Shown here one piece after another: positions 1-8,261 of a DNA stretch of 64,000 nt. This DNA comes from Exercitatus varius (GTDB lineage: Bacteria > Pseudomonadota > Gammaproteobacteria > Enterobacterales > Pasteurellaceae), in NCBI RefSeq assembly GCF_029577735.1, contig NZ_JARQTO010000001.1:501313-565312 (forward strand), given 5' to 3'. How positions within the stretch are numbered: position 1 is the stretch's first letter; every line of letters starts with the position of its first letter. The position numbers and the translations under genes are program-made. The notes beneath the pieces were generated by a model that worked only from the letters and a program-made list of their open reading frames with translations, was not told the DNA's origin and ran no database searches.

Positions 1-33
1 GTGCCGGACAATTTTCGTCTGGCGAGACAATAA
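1..33 (+). CDS. queF: 3' end of queF (NADPH-dependent 7-cyano-7-deazaguanine reductase), partial
   Basis: Frame 1 gives VPDNFRLARQ and then TAA, three bases before the ppnN start. E. coli QueF ends in a very similar way (FVPSTTRLVRQ) and queF is a neighbour of ppnN there, so this is probably the last ten codons of queF, a queuosine synthesis enzyme. Only ten residues are visible, so the call rests on recalled C-terminal similarity and gene order. Confidence 0.55.
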   Translation: MPDNFRLARQ

Positions 34-35
34 TT

Positions 36-1403
36 ATGAGCAACATTTACTATATTAATCCGAAAGGCAGTATGGATCAGCTTTCCCATCTGGAAGTGCG
101 TCAGTTGACGCGTCAGGCTGAATCTTCCCTTTATCAACTTTATCGCAACTGTTCGCTGGCGGTACTCAATTCCGGCGCCGCCACCGACGACAGCCGCGCT
201 TTATTAAACAAATACCAGAATTTTGATATTCATCTTGTCGCTAAAGAACGCGGTGTCAGTCTGGAACTGCATAATCCGCCGGAAACCGCTTTCGTCGACG
301 ACACGATGATTCGCAATATCCAATACAATCTGTTTGCGGTTTTGCGCGATATTTTGTTTGTCAATGCGATGATGCAACGTTTCGGGTTGCACAAATATCA
401 AGACAGCGAAAGCATCACCAATCAAGTGTTCAGCATTTTGCGCAACGCCAACGCCTTAAATATCGACAAAGAACCGAATCTTGTGGTTTGCTGGGGCGGC
501 CATTCCATCAGCGAAGTGGAATACCAATACAGCCGCGCAGTGGGATTGGAACTCGGTTTGCGCGAACTTAACATTATTACCGGTTGCGGCACGGGCGTGA
601 TGGAAGCGCCGATGAAAGGCGCGGCAATCGGTCATGCCAACCAACGCGTCAAAAACAGTCGTTTTATCGGCGTAACGGAACCTTCAATTATCGCTTCCGA
701 ACCGCCGAATCCGATTGTAAACGAATTAATTATTATGCCCGATATCGAAAAACGTCTCGAAGCCTTTGTGCGTATGGGACACGGTATTGTCATTTTTGCA
801 GGCGGTCCCGGCACTTTTGAAGAATTTATGTTTATTCTCGGTATTAAACTAAATCCCGCCAATAAAGCGCAGCAGCTCCCGCTGATTCTGACCGGTCCGA
901 AGGAAACTGCCGACTATTTTGCCGCCATCGATCAGTTCGTGGCGGAAACCTTAGGCGAAGAAGCGCAAAAACTGTATACCGTGATTATTGACGATCCCGT
1001 CACCGTGGCACGCCATATGCAAAAAGCCATGCGCGATGTCCGTCATCAGCGGTACGCGGATAACGACAGCTATTGCTTCAATTGGTCGTTGAAAATCGAT
1101 TACGCTTTCCAGCAGCCTTTTGTACCGACTCATGAAAATATGGCGAATTTAAATCTTCATTTAAACCAAAGTGCGGTAGATTTGGCGGCCAATTTACGTT
1201 GCGCCTTTTCCGGCATTGTGGCGGGCAATATTAAAGCCGATACGCAGGATCAAATTGAAAAATTCGGAAAATTTCAACTGCACGGCGCACCCGAATTGAT
1301 GAAAAAAATGGATAAACTACTGGAAAGTTTCGTTAAGCAACACCGAATGAAATTGCCGACCGGCGACGCTTACGTGCCATGTTATGAAATTCATCAAAAA
1401 TAA
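36..1403 (+). CDS. ppnN: Pyrimidine/purine nucleotide 5'-monophosphate nucleosidase PpnN
   Basis: The 455-residue product matches PpnN (YgdH) of E. coli (454 aa) over its whole length. PpnN hydrolyses nucleoside 5'-monophosphates to base and ribose 5-phosphate in nucleotide salvage and is a known (p)ppGpp target in E. coli. The Rossmann-like LOG/TIR-type core is visible with VCWGGHSIS near residue 152, TGCGTGVMEAPMKGA near 182 and the GGPGTFEEF motif near 256. The gene starts three bases after queF and is followed closely by the carbonic anhydrase gene, so the three are probably co-transcribed. Confidence 0.93.
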   Translation: MSNIYYINPKGSMDQLSHLEVRQLTRQAESSLYQLYRNCSLAVLNSGAATDDSRALLNKYQNFDIHLVAKERGVSLELHNPPETAFVDDTMIRNIQYNLFAVLRDILFVNAMMQRFGLHKYQDSESITNQVFSILRNANALNIDKEPNLVVCWGGHSISEVEYQYSRAVGLELGLRELNIITGCGTGVMEAPMKGAAIGHANQRVKNSRFIGVTEPSIIASEPPNPIVNELIIMPDIEKRLEAFVRMGHGIVIFAGGPGTFEEFMFILGIKLNPANKAQQLPLILTGPKETADYFAAIDQFVAETLGEEAQKLYTVIIDDPVTVARHMQKAMRDVRHQRYADNDSYCFNWSLKIDYAFQQPFVPTHENMANLNLHLNQSAVDLAANLRCAFSGIVAGNIKADTQDQIEKFGKFQLHGAPELMKKMDKLLESFVKQHRMKLPTGDAYVPCYEIHQK

Positions 1404-1423
1404 AAAGAAAAAAGGAAGTATGC

Positions 1424-2113
1424 ATGAAAAAAATTGAACAACTTTTTGCCAACAACCACAGCTGGGCGTTGCGCATGAAAGAAGAGAATTCCGATTATTT
1501 CCGCGAACTCGCCGAACATCAAACGCCGCATTATTTGTGGATTGGCTGTTCCGACAGCCGCGTACCGGCGGAAAAACTCACCAATCTGGAACCGGGCGAA
1601 TTGTTCGTACACCGCAATGTGGCCAACCAGGTGATTCATACGGATTTGAACTGCCTGTCCGTGGTGCAATATGCCGTCGACGTGCTGGATATTGAACACA
1701 TCATCATTTGCGGTCACACCAACTGCGGCGGGATTCATGCCGCCATGACCAACAAAGATCTGGGCTTAATCAACAACTGGTTGTTGCACATTCGCGATAT
1801 TTGGTTCAAACACAGCAGTTTACTGGGAAATTTATCGCCGGAAAAACGGGCGGATATGATGACAAAATTGAACGTTGCCGAACAGGTTTACAACCTGGGG
1901 CGCGCCTCCATTATTCAGGATGCCTGGAAACGCGGGAAAAAACTGTCCTTACACGGTTGGGTTTACGATGTAAAAGACGGTTATCTGATTGACCAAGGCG
2001 TATTGGCGACCAGCCGGGAAAGCCTTGAAATTTCATACCGCAACGCCATTGCCCGCCTGCAAACTATGCCGGAAGAGGAAATTTTAAAACGGGATGTCAA
2101 CGCTCCCGAATAA
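1424..2113 (+). CDS. can: Beta-class carbonic anhydrase Can
   Basis: This 229-residue protein is a beta carbonic anhydrase, which interconverts CO2 and bicarbonate in the cytoplasm with a zinc ion. The zinc and catalytic motifs CSDSR (about residues 42-46) and HTNCGG (about 98-103) are intact. Length and sequence fit E. coli Can. An AAGGAAG ribosome binding site precedes the ATG, and the start lies 20 bases after ppnN. A USS dyad terminator follows. In a capnophilic, CO2-fixing organism this enzyme would supply bicarbonate for carboxylation reactions, which is inference. Confidence 0.96.
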   Translation: MKKIEQLFANNHSWALRMKEENSDYFRELAEHQTPHYLWIGCSDSRVPAEKLTNLEPGELFVHRNVANQVIHTDLNCLSVVQYAVDVLDIEHIIICGHTNCGGIHAAMTNKDLGLINNWLLHIRDIWFKHSSLLGNLSPEKRADMMTKLNVAEQVYNLGRASIIQDAWKRGKKLSLHGWVYDVKDGYLIDQGVLATSRESLEISYRNAIARLQTMPEEEILKRDVNAPE

Positions 2114-2128
2114 TGAGAAAATCGTCAA

Positions 2129-2168
2129 AAAAACGCCCGCACTTTTACCTCAAGTGCGGGCGTTTTTT
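2129..2168 (+). terminator. USS-dyad terminator after can
   Basis: An inverted repeat with arms AAAAACGCCCGCACTT and AAGTGCGGGCGTTTTT followed by a T-run lies just after the can stop. The arms are USS variants (CCCGCACTT), the common Pasteurellaceae arrangement in which two facing uptake signals form a rho-independent terminator. Confidence 0.85.
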
Positions 2169-2178
2169 TCGTTGTTTT

Positions 2179-2259
2179 TTAGAAAATGGCGACTGCCAAA
2201 CCCACAACAATCGCCAATGCAAGAATCGACATCATAATGCCGTAGCCTAAATCGCTCAT
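2179..2259 (-). CDS. Small single-span membrane protein, YnhF-like (26 aa)
   Basis: The 26-codon frame reads MSDLGYGIMMSIL, then ALAIVVGLAVAIF, and ends TAA. It begins with a polar MSDLGYG stretch and continues as one hydrophobic helix. A strong AGGAG lies six bases before the ATG. The organisation resembles the YnhF family of tiny enterobacterial inner-membrane proteins (about 29 aa, MSTDL start, single helix), whose function is unknown. No protein-level evidence is visible, but codon use, ribosome binding site and hydrophobicity together support a real gene. It sits alone between the can terminator and the end of citXG, and is transcribed toward can. Confidence 0.6.
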   Translation of the reverse strand: MSDLGYGIMMSILALAIVVGLAVAIF

Positions 2260-2358
2260 GTTACGCTCCTAAAATTGCCATAAGTTTCGGCATTCTAACA
2301 GCAAGCAACACATTTGCCTACTCTATTTTGCAGCAAACGGCAAATTCGCAGAAAAAAC

Positions 2359-3747
2359 TTAATCTCGGGCCGGCTGTAAAGAATGAAAGAAAATGGTTAA
2401 CGCCAGTAAATCCGCGCTTCCGCCCGGGCTTAAGTTTCGTTCGATGCAATCGGAGTCAAATGCCGTCAGCGCGTCATAAAGTGCGGTCGGATTTTGATGA
2501 GTTTTTTGCGCTTCCAGCAGCGCGCGGGCACGCTGTTGAACGAAAGTTAATCCCGCTATTCCGCCCCGATGCACCACGTTGGTATCCTGATTTTCCGCCA
2601 TCAAAGTTAACAGCATGATTAATAATTGATTGTCAAAGGATTCCGTTTGATTGGATGTCAACACAGTAAAATTTCGCCGAACGATTGCAAAGCCGCTCTC
2701 CGCTTCGCCGCGCGCGCCGGTTAAACCGAATTCGCGATACAGTTTCACGCCGGCGGTTTCCGCCAAATGAGCGGGATAATGCGCCAGTTCCGCCGTCAGA
2801 CCTTGGGTGAAAGCGGACACCAAACGACAAATGCGTTCTACCGAGGCTTCGTCATGATTGGCGTATATTCTGCCGATTGCCGTACAAACCAGGCCAAAAG
2901 CAAAAATCGCGCCTTTGTGAGTATTCACGCCGGCTGTCGCCCGGAACATCGCTTTTTCCGCTTCCAGCCCTAAAGGACGAATACCCGTCAAAACCTCGGA
3001 TTCGGGCAACTTGGCGCTCGCCATTCCGGCCAGCACAAATCGGGCAAAAAAAGGACGTAAAGCCGTCGCACTTTGTTCAAAAGTGTGCAAATTCATATCT
3101 TTGTGAGCGCCGTTGGTTAGGCTGTCCACCAAGCCGGGTTTGGGCGAAAGACGGGCTTCGCGCACCAATGCGCGATAAACACCGTCGGCAATTTGTTCGG
3201 CAAAATAAGCGGTCTGCACACGCCGTTGCATTTCCGCGTAAATTTCCTCGAAACCGTGCTTACGGGAACGGGCGCAGGCCTTGGCGTCGTCGCTGCAAAT
3301 CAAACAAGGGCGCGGCGGAAAATCGAACTCTGTGCGGCTGAGCAAGCGTCCGTCGGCGGCAATCACATCAATATCCCATAAACGGGCCAAAGGCGAGCCG
3401 TCTTCCAGTCGCACTGTCGCCCGTTTCAATAAGGGCGCGTCCACCGGTAACACAAATAACGCTTCGTGACCGGTTGGCAACGGTCGGATAAAGGATTCGG
3501 TGGGCCGAACGTTTAATTCGGTAAAAAGTGCGGTCAAATTTTGCAACGCTTTTTCAAAGGCGTAATCCAGCAATTCGTTTTTCTTCACGCCGCCGACGGC
3601 GAGCAAGGTTAAAGAAAGCACGGTCCGGCGATATTTTTCCAGACATTGTTGTTGCAACGATGCACGCGCTTCTCGGGCGGCTAAAAGCTGATCAAGGGCA
3701 ATTTCTTGCCCTTGCAATGAAAATGTTTTGAAAAATCTGCTGAACAT
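2359..3747 (-). CDS. citXG: CitXG: fused citrate lyase holo-ACP synthase / triphosphoribosyl-dephospho-CoA synthase
   Basis: One protein of 462 residues carries two enzymes that make and attach the citrate lyase prosthetic group. The N-terminal part (to about residue 170, with RPLPTGHEALFVLP) is CitX, which transfers the phosphoribosyl-dephospho-CoA group to the acyl carrier protein CitD. The C-terminal part (REARLSPKPGLVDSLTNGAH, HKGAIFAFGL, HRGGIAGLTFVQQRA) is CitG, which makes the triphosphoribosyl-dephospho-CoA precursor from ATP and dephospho-CoA. E. coli encodes these separately; the fusion is known in Haemophilus. I chose the ATG at 3747 (MFSRFFKTF) because an upstream TTG extension overlaps the preceding gene. 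It is the last gene of the cit operon. Confidence 0.92.
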   Translation of the reverse strand: MFSRFFKTFSLQGQEIALDQLLAAREARASLQQQCLEKYRRTVLSLTLLAVGGVKKNELLDYAFEKALQNLTALFTELNVRPTESFIRPLPTGHEALFVLPVDAPLLKRATVRLEDGSPLARLWDIDVIAADGRLLSRTEFDFPPRPCLICSDDAKACARSRKHGFEEIYAEMQRRVQTAYFAEQIADGVYRALVREARLSPKPGLVDSLTNGAHKDMNLHTFEQSATALRPFFARFVLAGMASAKLPESEVLTGIRPLGLEAEKAMFRATAGVNTHKGAIFAFGLVCTAIGRIYANHDEASVERICRLVSAFTQGLTAELAHYPAHLAETAGVKLYREFGLTGARGEAESGFAIVRRNFTVLTSNQTESFDNQLLIMLLTLMAENQDTNVVHRGGIAGLTFVQQRARALLEAQKTHQNPTALYDALTAFDSDCIERNLSPGGSADLLALTIFFHSLQPARD

Positions 3748-3766
3748 TTTATAAGAATACGATAAA

Positions 3767-4246
3767 TCAAATAAGCGCGGTTTCCGAGACGATAATACCG
3801 TCTTCATCGCTGTAAACAAAATGTGAAGGCGTAAAGCTCAGGTTTCCGAAAGTCACCGTCACATCCACGTTTCCGGTCCCCTTTTTAGCGGATTTTTTAG
3901 GGTTAGAACCTAAGGCTTTTATACCGAAATTCATGTTATTGATGGCGACCGAATCTCGAATCATACCGAAAATAATCACGCCCGCCCAGCCGTTTTCCAT
4001 GGCGATTCTGGCAATGTTATCGCCCATCAGCGCGCAATCTTTCGCGCCTTTGCCGTCTACCACAAGCACTTCGCCGTTTCCCGGCTGACTCACCAGTCGG
4101 CGTAATAAAACGTTGTCTAAATAACAGGAAACGGTACGAATTCTGCCGTAGAATTTTTTGCATAATCCGTATTGTTTGAAATCGACGGTGCAGGATGCGA
4201 CATCGGGATAAGCATCACAAAGATCCGCCGTTTGAAAATCTTTCAT
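3767..4246 (-). CDS. RraA-like aldolase / oxaloacetate decarboxylase family protein in the cit operon
   Basis: The 159-residue product belongs to the RraA / 4-hydroxy-4-methyl-2-oxoglutarate aldolase family. True E. coli RraA (RNase E regulator) has Arg-Gln at the active-site position, while this protein has Arg97-Asp98 (GMIRD) with Asp76 twenty residues before Arg97, the layout of the catalytic, metal-binding members that also decarboxylate oxaloacetate. It lies between citF and citXG with the same orientation. Citrate lyase releases acetate and oxaloacetate, so a decarboxylase making pyruvate and CO2 would fit; this role is inference. A GGAGG Shine-Dalgarno sits before two consecutive ATGs (4249 and 4246); the second has better spacing and matches family starts. 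Confidence 0.8.
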   Translation of the reverse strand: MKDFQTADLCDAYPDVASCTVDFKQYGLCKKFYGRIRTVSCYLDNVLLRRLVSQPGNGEVLVVDGKGAKDCALMGDNIARIAMENGWAGVIIFGMIRDSVAINNMNFGIKALGSNPKKSAKKGTGNVDVTVTFGNLSFTPSHFVYSDEDGIIVSETALI

Positions 4247-4316
4247 CATACCTCCGCGACTAAATAAAAAAGGATGACACAAGATCATCTTGTGCCATCA
4301 CAACATCATGCAAAAA

Positions 4317-5819
4317 TTATTCTTTCACCTGATATACGGTATCAATCACCGAACCGTCGCGATAACGTACAATCGCAACAGGTTTATCGGTAAATTCGAT
4401 ATCTTTCGGTTTACCCGTGATGCTGTAAGCGCGGGCGCAAAGTTCTTCAATGGTGAACAGTTTGATGCCTGCCGCCGTTAACGCTTCGATTAAATCCGGG
4501 CGTTTCGGGTTAACCGCCGTACCGTGATCCGTAACCAAAATATCGATATTTTCACCCGGTGTCACGCAGGTCAGTACATTTTCAACCACTGTCGGAATAC
4601 GGCCGCGAACCAACGGCGCAACAATGATTGCCACTTGCGCGGAAGCCGCCGTATCGCAGTGACCGCCCGACGCGCCGCGAATCACGCCGTCGGAACCGGT
4701 TAATACGTTTACGTTGAATTTGGTATCGATTTCCAATGCGGAAAGAATTACCACGTCTAAACGTTCGACGGACGCGCCTTTAGAACTGAAATTGGCGTAT
4801 TGATTCGCAGAAACTTCAATATGATTCGGGTTACGGGCTAAAGATTCCGCCGCGTCTTTATCAAAGGATTGTACATCGATTAATTTTTTGATTAATCCGG
4901 CTTCGTGTAACGCCACCATGCTGGAAGTAATACCGCCCAGAGCAAAGCTGGCGGTGATATTTTCACGACGCATTTTATCTTCCAGGAAACGGGTTACCGC
5001 CAGTGATGCGCCGCCGGTACCGGTTTGTAACGAGAAGCCGTCTTTGAAGTAGCCGGAATTGAAGATCACTTCCGCACATTTGCGGGCAATTAATAATTCG
5101 CGAGGGTTAGTCGTCATACGGGTTGCACCGCCACCGATTTTTTTCGGATCGCCCACCGCATCAACCTGAACGATCAGGTCGACTTTATCCTGACCGATAC
5201 TGATTGGATTTAACGGATATTCGCCGAATTCTTCGGTTAATAATACCACTTTATCCGCGTATTCCGCGTCGGTACGGGCATACCCCAATGAACCGCAGAT
5301 ACTTTTACCGGTGAAGCCGTTCGCATTACCGAATTTATCGCACATCGGTACGCCAAGGAAGGCTACGTCAATATGTAATTCGCCGGATTTCACCAGATGT
5401 ACGCGACCGCCGTGAGAGTGAATATTAACGGGTTCTTTTAAGATCCCTTTAGAAATTTCATCCGCCAATTTACCGCGAATACCGGACGAATAGATTTTGG
5501 TGACCACGCCGTTTTTAATGTGTTCGATAATCGGAAAATGGCTGTCGATTAATGAGCTTGATGCCAAGGTTAAATTTTTAAAGCCCATTTCGGCGATTTT
5601 ATCCATCACCATGTTTACCACAAAATCACCGGCACGGAATGCATGATGGAATGAAACGGTCATGCCGTCTTTTAGACCCGAACGACGGATTGCGTCTTCC
5701 AGGGAATCGCAGATTTTACGATCTTTTTCGGTACGAGCGAGAGATTCTGATTTTGGCACGGCCCGATAAACAGGTTTACCGCCGTTAAATTTTTCGATAC
5801 GTTGTTCTCTGGTTGTCAT
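4317..5819 (-). CDS. citF: Citrate lyase alpha subunit (citrate:acetyl-ACP transferase)
   Basis: The 500-residue protein matches CitF, the subunit that exchanges the acetyl group on holo-CitD for citrate to give citryl-ACP. Family stretches such as VSFHHAFRAGD, SHGGRVHLVKSGELHIDVAF, GGATRMTTNPREL, QTGTGGASLAVTRFL and GASGGHCDTAA are all present. AAGGGAGA lies before the ATG, and citE ends 14 bases upstream, so it is translated from the citDEF transcript. Length is normal for the family (about 505-510 aa). Confidence 0.97.
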   Translation of the reverse strand: MTTREQRIEKFNGGKPVYRAVPKSESLARTEKDRKICDSLEDAIRRSGLKDGMTVSFHHAFRAGDFVVNMVMDKIAEMGFKNLTLASSSLIDSHFPIIEHIKNGVVTKIYSSGIRGKLADEISKGILKEPVNIHSHGGRVHLVKSGELHIDVAFLGVPMCDKFGNANGFTGKSICGSLGYARTDAEYADKVVLLTEEFGEYPLNPISIGQDKVDLIVQVDAVGDPKKIGGGATRMTTNPRELLIARKCAEVIFNSGYFKDGFSLQTGTGGASLAVTRFLEDKMRRENITASFALGGITSSMVALHEAGLIKKLIDVQSFDKDAAESLARNPNHIEVSANQYANFSSKGASVERLDVVILSALEIDTKFNVNVLTGSDGVIRGASGGHCDTAASAQVAIIVAPLVRGRIPTVVENVLTCVTPGENIDILVTDHGTAVNPKRPDLIEALTAAGIKLFTIEELCARAYSITGKPKDIEFTDKPVAIVRYRDGSVIDTVYQVKE

Positions 5820-5833
5820 AGTGATTATCTCCC

Positions 5834-6727
5834 TTACTCTTCACGAATACCATGTTTAGCACGTTCAAGCACTAATTCCGCGCGATCAATAATCGGCGCA
5901 TCGATCATTTTACCGTTCAATGAAACGACGCCTAAACCGTTACGTTTCGCCTCTTCCGCCGCATCAATAATTTTTTGCGCTTGCTCTACATCTTTTTGTG
6001 TCGGTGCAAATAAATTGTGAAGTAATTCGATTTGGCGAGGATTCACTAAAGATTTACCGTCAAAACCTAATTGCTTGATTAACGCCGCTTCCGCTAAGAA
6101 ACCTTCTTCGTTGTTGGCGTTAGAATAAACCGTATCGAACGCCTGGATACCGGCTGCGCGCGCGGCCTGAAGAATTGAACAACGAGCAAATAACAATTCG
6201 ATACCTTCCGGTGAACGTTCGGTTTTTAAATTACGAACATAGTCTTCCGCACCTAATGCAATACCGATTAAACGTTTTGACGCCGTAGCGATTTGGTTTG
6301 CCTGAGTAATACCTAACGGAGATTCGATTGCCGCTAACATTTTGGTTGAACCCACTTCACGACCGCATGCTTTTTCAATTTCGGTAATTGCCGCGTCCAT
6401 ATCCGCAACGTCTTTAGCGGTTTCGGTTTTCGGCATACGCACCACATCAACACCGGCGCGGACAACAGCATTTAAATCGGCTAAACCGAATTCGGAATCC
6501 AACGGATTTACGCGCACCACGCATTCGATATCCTGATAAAGCGGATGACGTAACGCATGGGCAACTAACATACGGGCCGAATCTTTTTCTTTTAATGCCA
6601 CGGCATCTTCTAAGTCAAACATGATTGAGTCAGGACGATAAATAAAGGTATTACTGATCATTGCCGCATTTGAACCGGGAACAAACAGCATACTTCTTCT
6701 CAATTTCATTTTAATTGGTTGACTCAT
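5834..6727 (-). CDS. citE: Citrate lyase beta subunit (citryl-ACP lyase)
   Basis: CitE, 297 residues, cleaves citryl-ACP into oxaloacetate and acetyl-ACP. It is an HpcH/HpaI-type TIM barrel: RRSMLFVPGSN at the N-terminus, DLEDAVALKEKD near residue 38, RVNPLDSEFG near 72, and LAAIESPLGI and IGIALGAEDYVRNL in the second half are the usual substrate and metal-binding segments. The ATG overlaps the citD stop by four bases (ATGA), a translational coupling typical of subunits made in fixed ratio. A GGGAGA ribosome binding site lies inside citD. Confidence 0.97.
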   Translation of the reverse strand: MSQPIKMKLRRSMLFVPGSNAAMISNTFIYRPDSIMFDLEDAVALKEKDSARMLVAHALRHPLYQDIECVVRVNPLDSEFGLADLNAVVRAGVDVVRMPKTETAKDVADMDAAITEIEKACGREVGSTKMLAAIESPLGITQANQIATASKRLIGIALGAEDYVRNLKTERSPEGIELLFARCSILQAARAAGIQAFDTVYSNANNEEGFLAEAALIKQLGFDGKSLVNPRQIELLHNLFAPTQKDVEQAQKIIDAAEEAKRNGLGVVSLNGKMIDAPIIDRAELVLERAKHGIREE

Positions 6728-7011
6728 AGCACTTTCTCCCAGTTAATCGGTTCATCGGTTGCGCGTAACAACGCCGCTTTCAAACGCGCGCGCAATACGC
6801 AGTCTAACGCACCTTTGTCTTCAACGACAATTTGTGCGGCAGTCACATCAAGCTGTTTCAGCACATCTTTCAATGTCGCAATAATATCATCGCCGAATTG
6901 TTTGCCTACAGAACTATTCAGCTCAATTTCAATTGTACTTGCAGGTGCAACACGCACTTGCGCATCACTGGATTCCAGTGTGCCGGCTACTGCTGTCTTG
7001 GTTATTTGCAT
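6724..7011 (-). CDS. citD: Citrate lyase gamma subunit (acyl carrier protein)
   Basis: This 95-residue acyl carrier protein carries the phosphoribosyl-dephospho-CoA arm of citrate lyase. With the start at 7011 (MQITKTAVAGTLESSD) the modified serine falls at position 14 in GTLESSD, the same number as in characterised CitD proteins, which decides this start over one eight codons earlier. AAGGA precedes it. It is the first gene of the operon. In many bacteria citC (the acetate ligase that activates citrate lyase) precedes citD; here the divergent purR comes next instead. Confidence 0.95.
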   Translation of the reverse strand: MQITKTAVAGTLESSDAQVRVAPASTIEIELNSSVGKQFGDDIIATLKDVLKQLDVTAAQIVVEDKGALDCVLRARLKAALLRATDEPINWEKVL

Positions 7012-7053
7012 AATACATTCCTTACTTGTATACATGTTTAAATGACTTCAATC

Positions 7054-7059
7054 ATTATA
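7054..7059 (-). promoter_or_regulatory. Likely -10 element of the cit operon promoter
   Basis: On the minus strand TATAAT occurs about 43 bases before the citD ATG. A start site near 7047 would place the FNR box centre (7106.5) near -60, the spacing of a class I activated promoter. I see no good -35, as expected for an activator-dependent promoter. Confidence 0.5.
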
Positions 7060-7099
7060 ATCAGGTAAAATTATTTTGGGTAATCAAAAAGCGTTATGT

Positions 7100-7113
7100 T
7101 TGATGTAAATCAA
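7100..7113. promoter_or_regulatory. FNR box upstream of the citrate lyase operon
   Basis: TTGATGTAAATCAA is a perfect match to the FNR consensus TTGAT-N4-ATCAA. It lies between the divergent citD and purR genes, about 90 bases before the citD ATG and 87 before the purR ATG, and would activate citrate lyase without oxygen. Confidence 0.75.
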
Positions 7114-7145
7114 TAAATAAATGAATCATTATTTCGGCTTTTATT

Positions 7146-7174
7146 TTTACAAATTTAACAACGGCTTTTATAAT
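7146..7174 (+). promoter_or_regulatory. purR promoter (TTTACA-17-TATAAT)
   Basis: TTTACA at 7146-7151 and TATAAT at 7169-7174 are separated by exactly 17 bases, a near-consensus sigma-70 promoter. It gives a leader of about 20 bases with AAAGGAG before the purR ATG. I see no good PurR box over it, so autoregulation as in E. coli is not evident. Confidence 0.7.
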
Positions 7175-7199
7175 AGCCGAAAGCTCAAAGGAGAACATT

Positions 7200-8210
7200 A
7201 TGGCAACTATTAAGGACGTCGCAAAATTAGCCGGCGTATCCACCACAACCGTGTCTCACGTCATTAACGACACACGCCATGTGGCGGAAGAAACCAAAAA
7301 AATCGTCTTAAACGCAATCGAACAGTTACATTATTCGCCAAGTGCCGTGGCGCGCAGTTTGAAAGTGAACACGACAAAATCCATCGGTATGATCGTCACC
7401 ACCAGCGAAGCCCCGTATTTTGCGGAAATCATTCACGCAGTAGAAGATCACTGCTATCGCCAAGGATATTCTCTGTTTTTGTGCAATACCCAAAACAATC
7501 CCGAAAAAATTAAAAATCACCTGGAAATGTTGGTAAAAAAACGCGTGGACGGCATTTTAGTGATGTGCTCCGAATACACGGCGGACAGCCTGGATTTAAT
7601 GAAATCGTTCAGTGATTTGCCGATGGTAGTAATGGACTGGGGTCCGGTGAATCCGAACACCGATCGGATTTTAGATAACAGTTTTGAAGGCGGTTATTTA
7701 GCCGGTAAACATTTAGTGGATAACGGGCACAAAGAGATCGCTTATCTCAGCGCAGAACTGAAAAAAACCACGGCGCGGAAGCGTTACGAAGGCTTTTTAA
7801 AAGCATTGCATGAAGCCGGACTGGAAATGAATCCCGATTGGTTGCTGGAAGGATCTTTCGAACCTGAAGACGGTTACGAATGTATGAACCGCTTGCTGGC
7901 GCAAACGCACCGCCCTAGCGCGATTTTCTGCTGTAACGACGTAATGGCGTTAGGCGCCATTTCCGCCATTACGGAAAAAGGTTTCCGCGTGCCCGAAGAT
8001 TTTTCTATTATCGGTTATGATAACGTGCATATTTCCCGTTTCAGCGCCCCGCCGTTAACCACGATTCATCAATCCAAAGCCCGCTTGGGCGAACGGGCGT
8101 TACAATTATTGTTCGAGCGCATTCAGGATAAATCCTCCAAACGCGAAACCATTGAAATTCATCCCGAATTGGTCATTCGCAAATCAGTGAAAAATTTAAA
8201 CCAAAACTAA
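7200..8210 (+). CDS. purR: Purine repressor PurR (LacI family)
   Basis: The 336-residue LacI-family protein is closely similar to E. coli PurR: the helix-turn-helix MATIKDVAK..VSTTTVSHVIN and hinge helix SPSAVARSLKVN are nearly identical, and the ligand domain keeps PYFAEII, VDGILVMCSEY, PMVVMDWG and IGYDNVHISRF. PurR represses purine synthesis genes when bound to hypoxanthine or guanine. A matching operator lies before purE in this window. The gene ends at a bidirectional terminator shared with usg. Confidence 0.94.
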   Translation: MATIKDVAKLAGVSTTTVSHVINDTRHVAEETKKIVLNAIEQLHYSPSAVARSLKVNTTKSIGMIVTTSEAPYFAEIIHAVEDHCYRQGYSLFLCNTQNNPEKIKNHLEMLVKKRVDGILVMCSEYTADSLDLMKSFSDLPMVVMDWGPVNPNTDRILDNSFEGGYLAGKHLVDNGHKEIAYLSAELKKTTARKRYEGFLKALHEAGLEMNPDWLLEGSFEPEDGYECMNRLLAQTHRPSAIFCCNDVMALGAISAITEKGFRVPEDFSIIGYDNVHISRFSAPPLTTIHQSKARLGERALQLLFERIQDKSSKRETIEIHPELVIRKSVKNLNQN

Positions 8211-8213
8211 CAA

Positions 8214-8242
8214 AAAACCTATCCGCCGGATAGGTTTTCTTT
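8214..8242. terminator. Bidirectional terminator between purR and usg
   Basis: AAAACCTATCC and GGATAGGTTTT form a perfect 11-bp stem with a three-base loop, followed by T-rich sequence. It separates the converging purR and usg genes. Confidence 0.88.
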
Positions 8243-8261
8243 TGCTGCATGACGATGCCAA

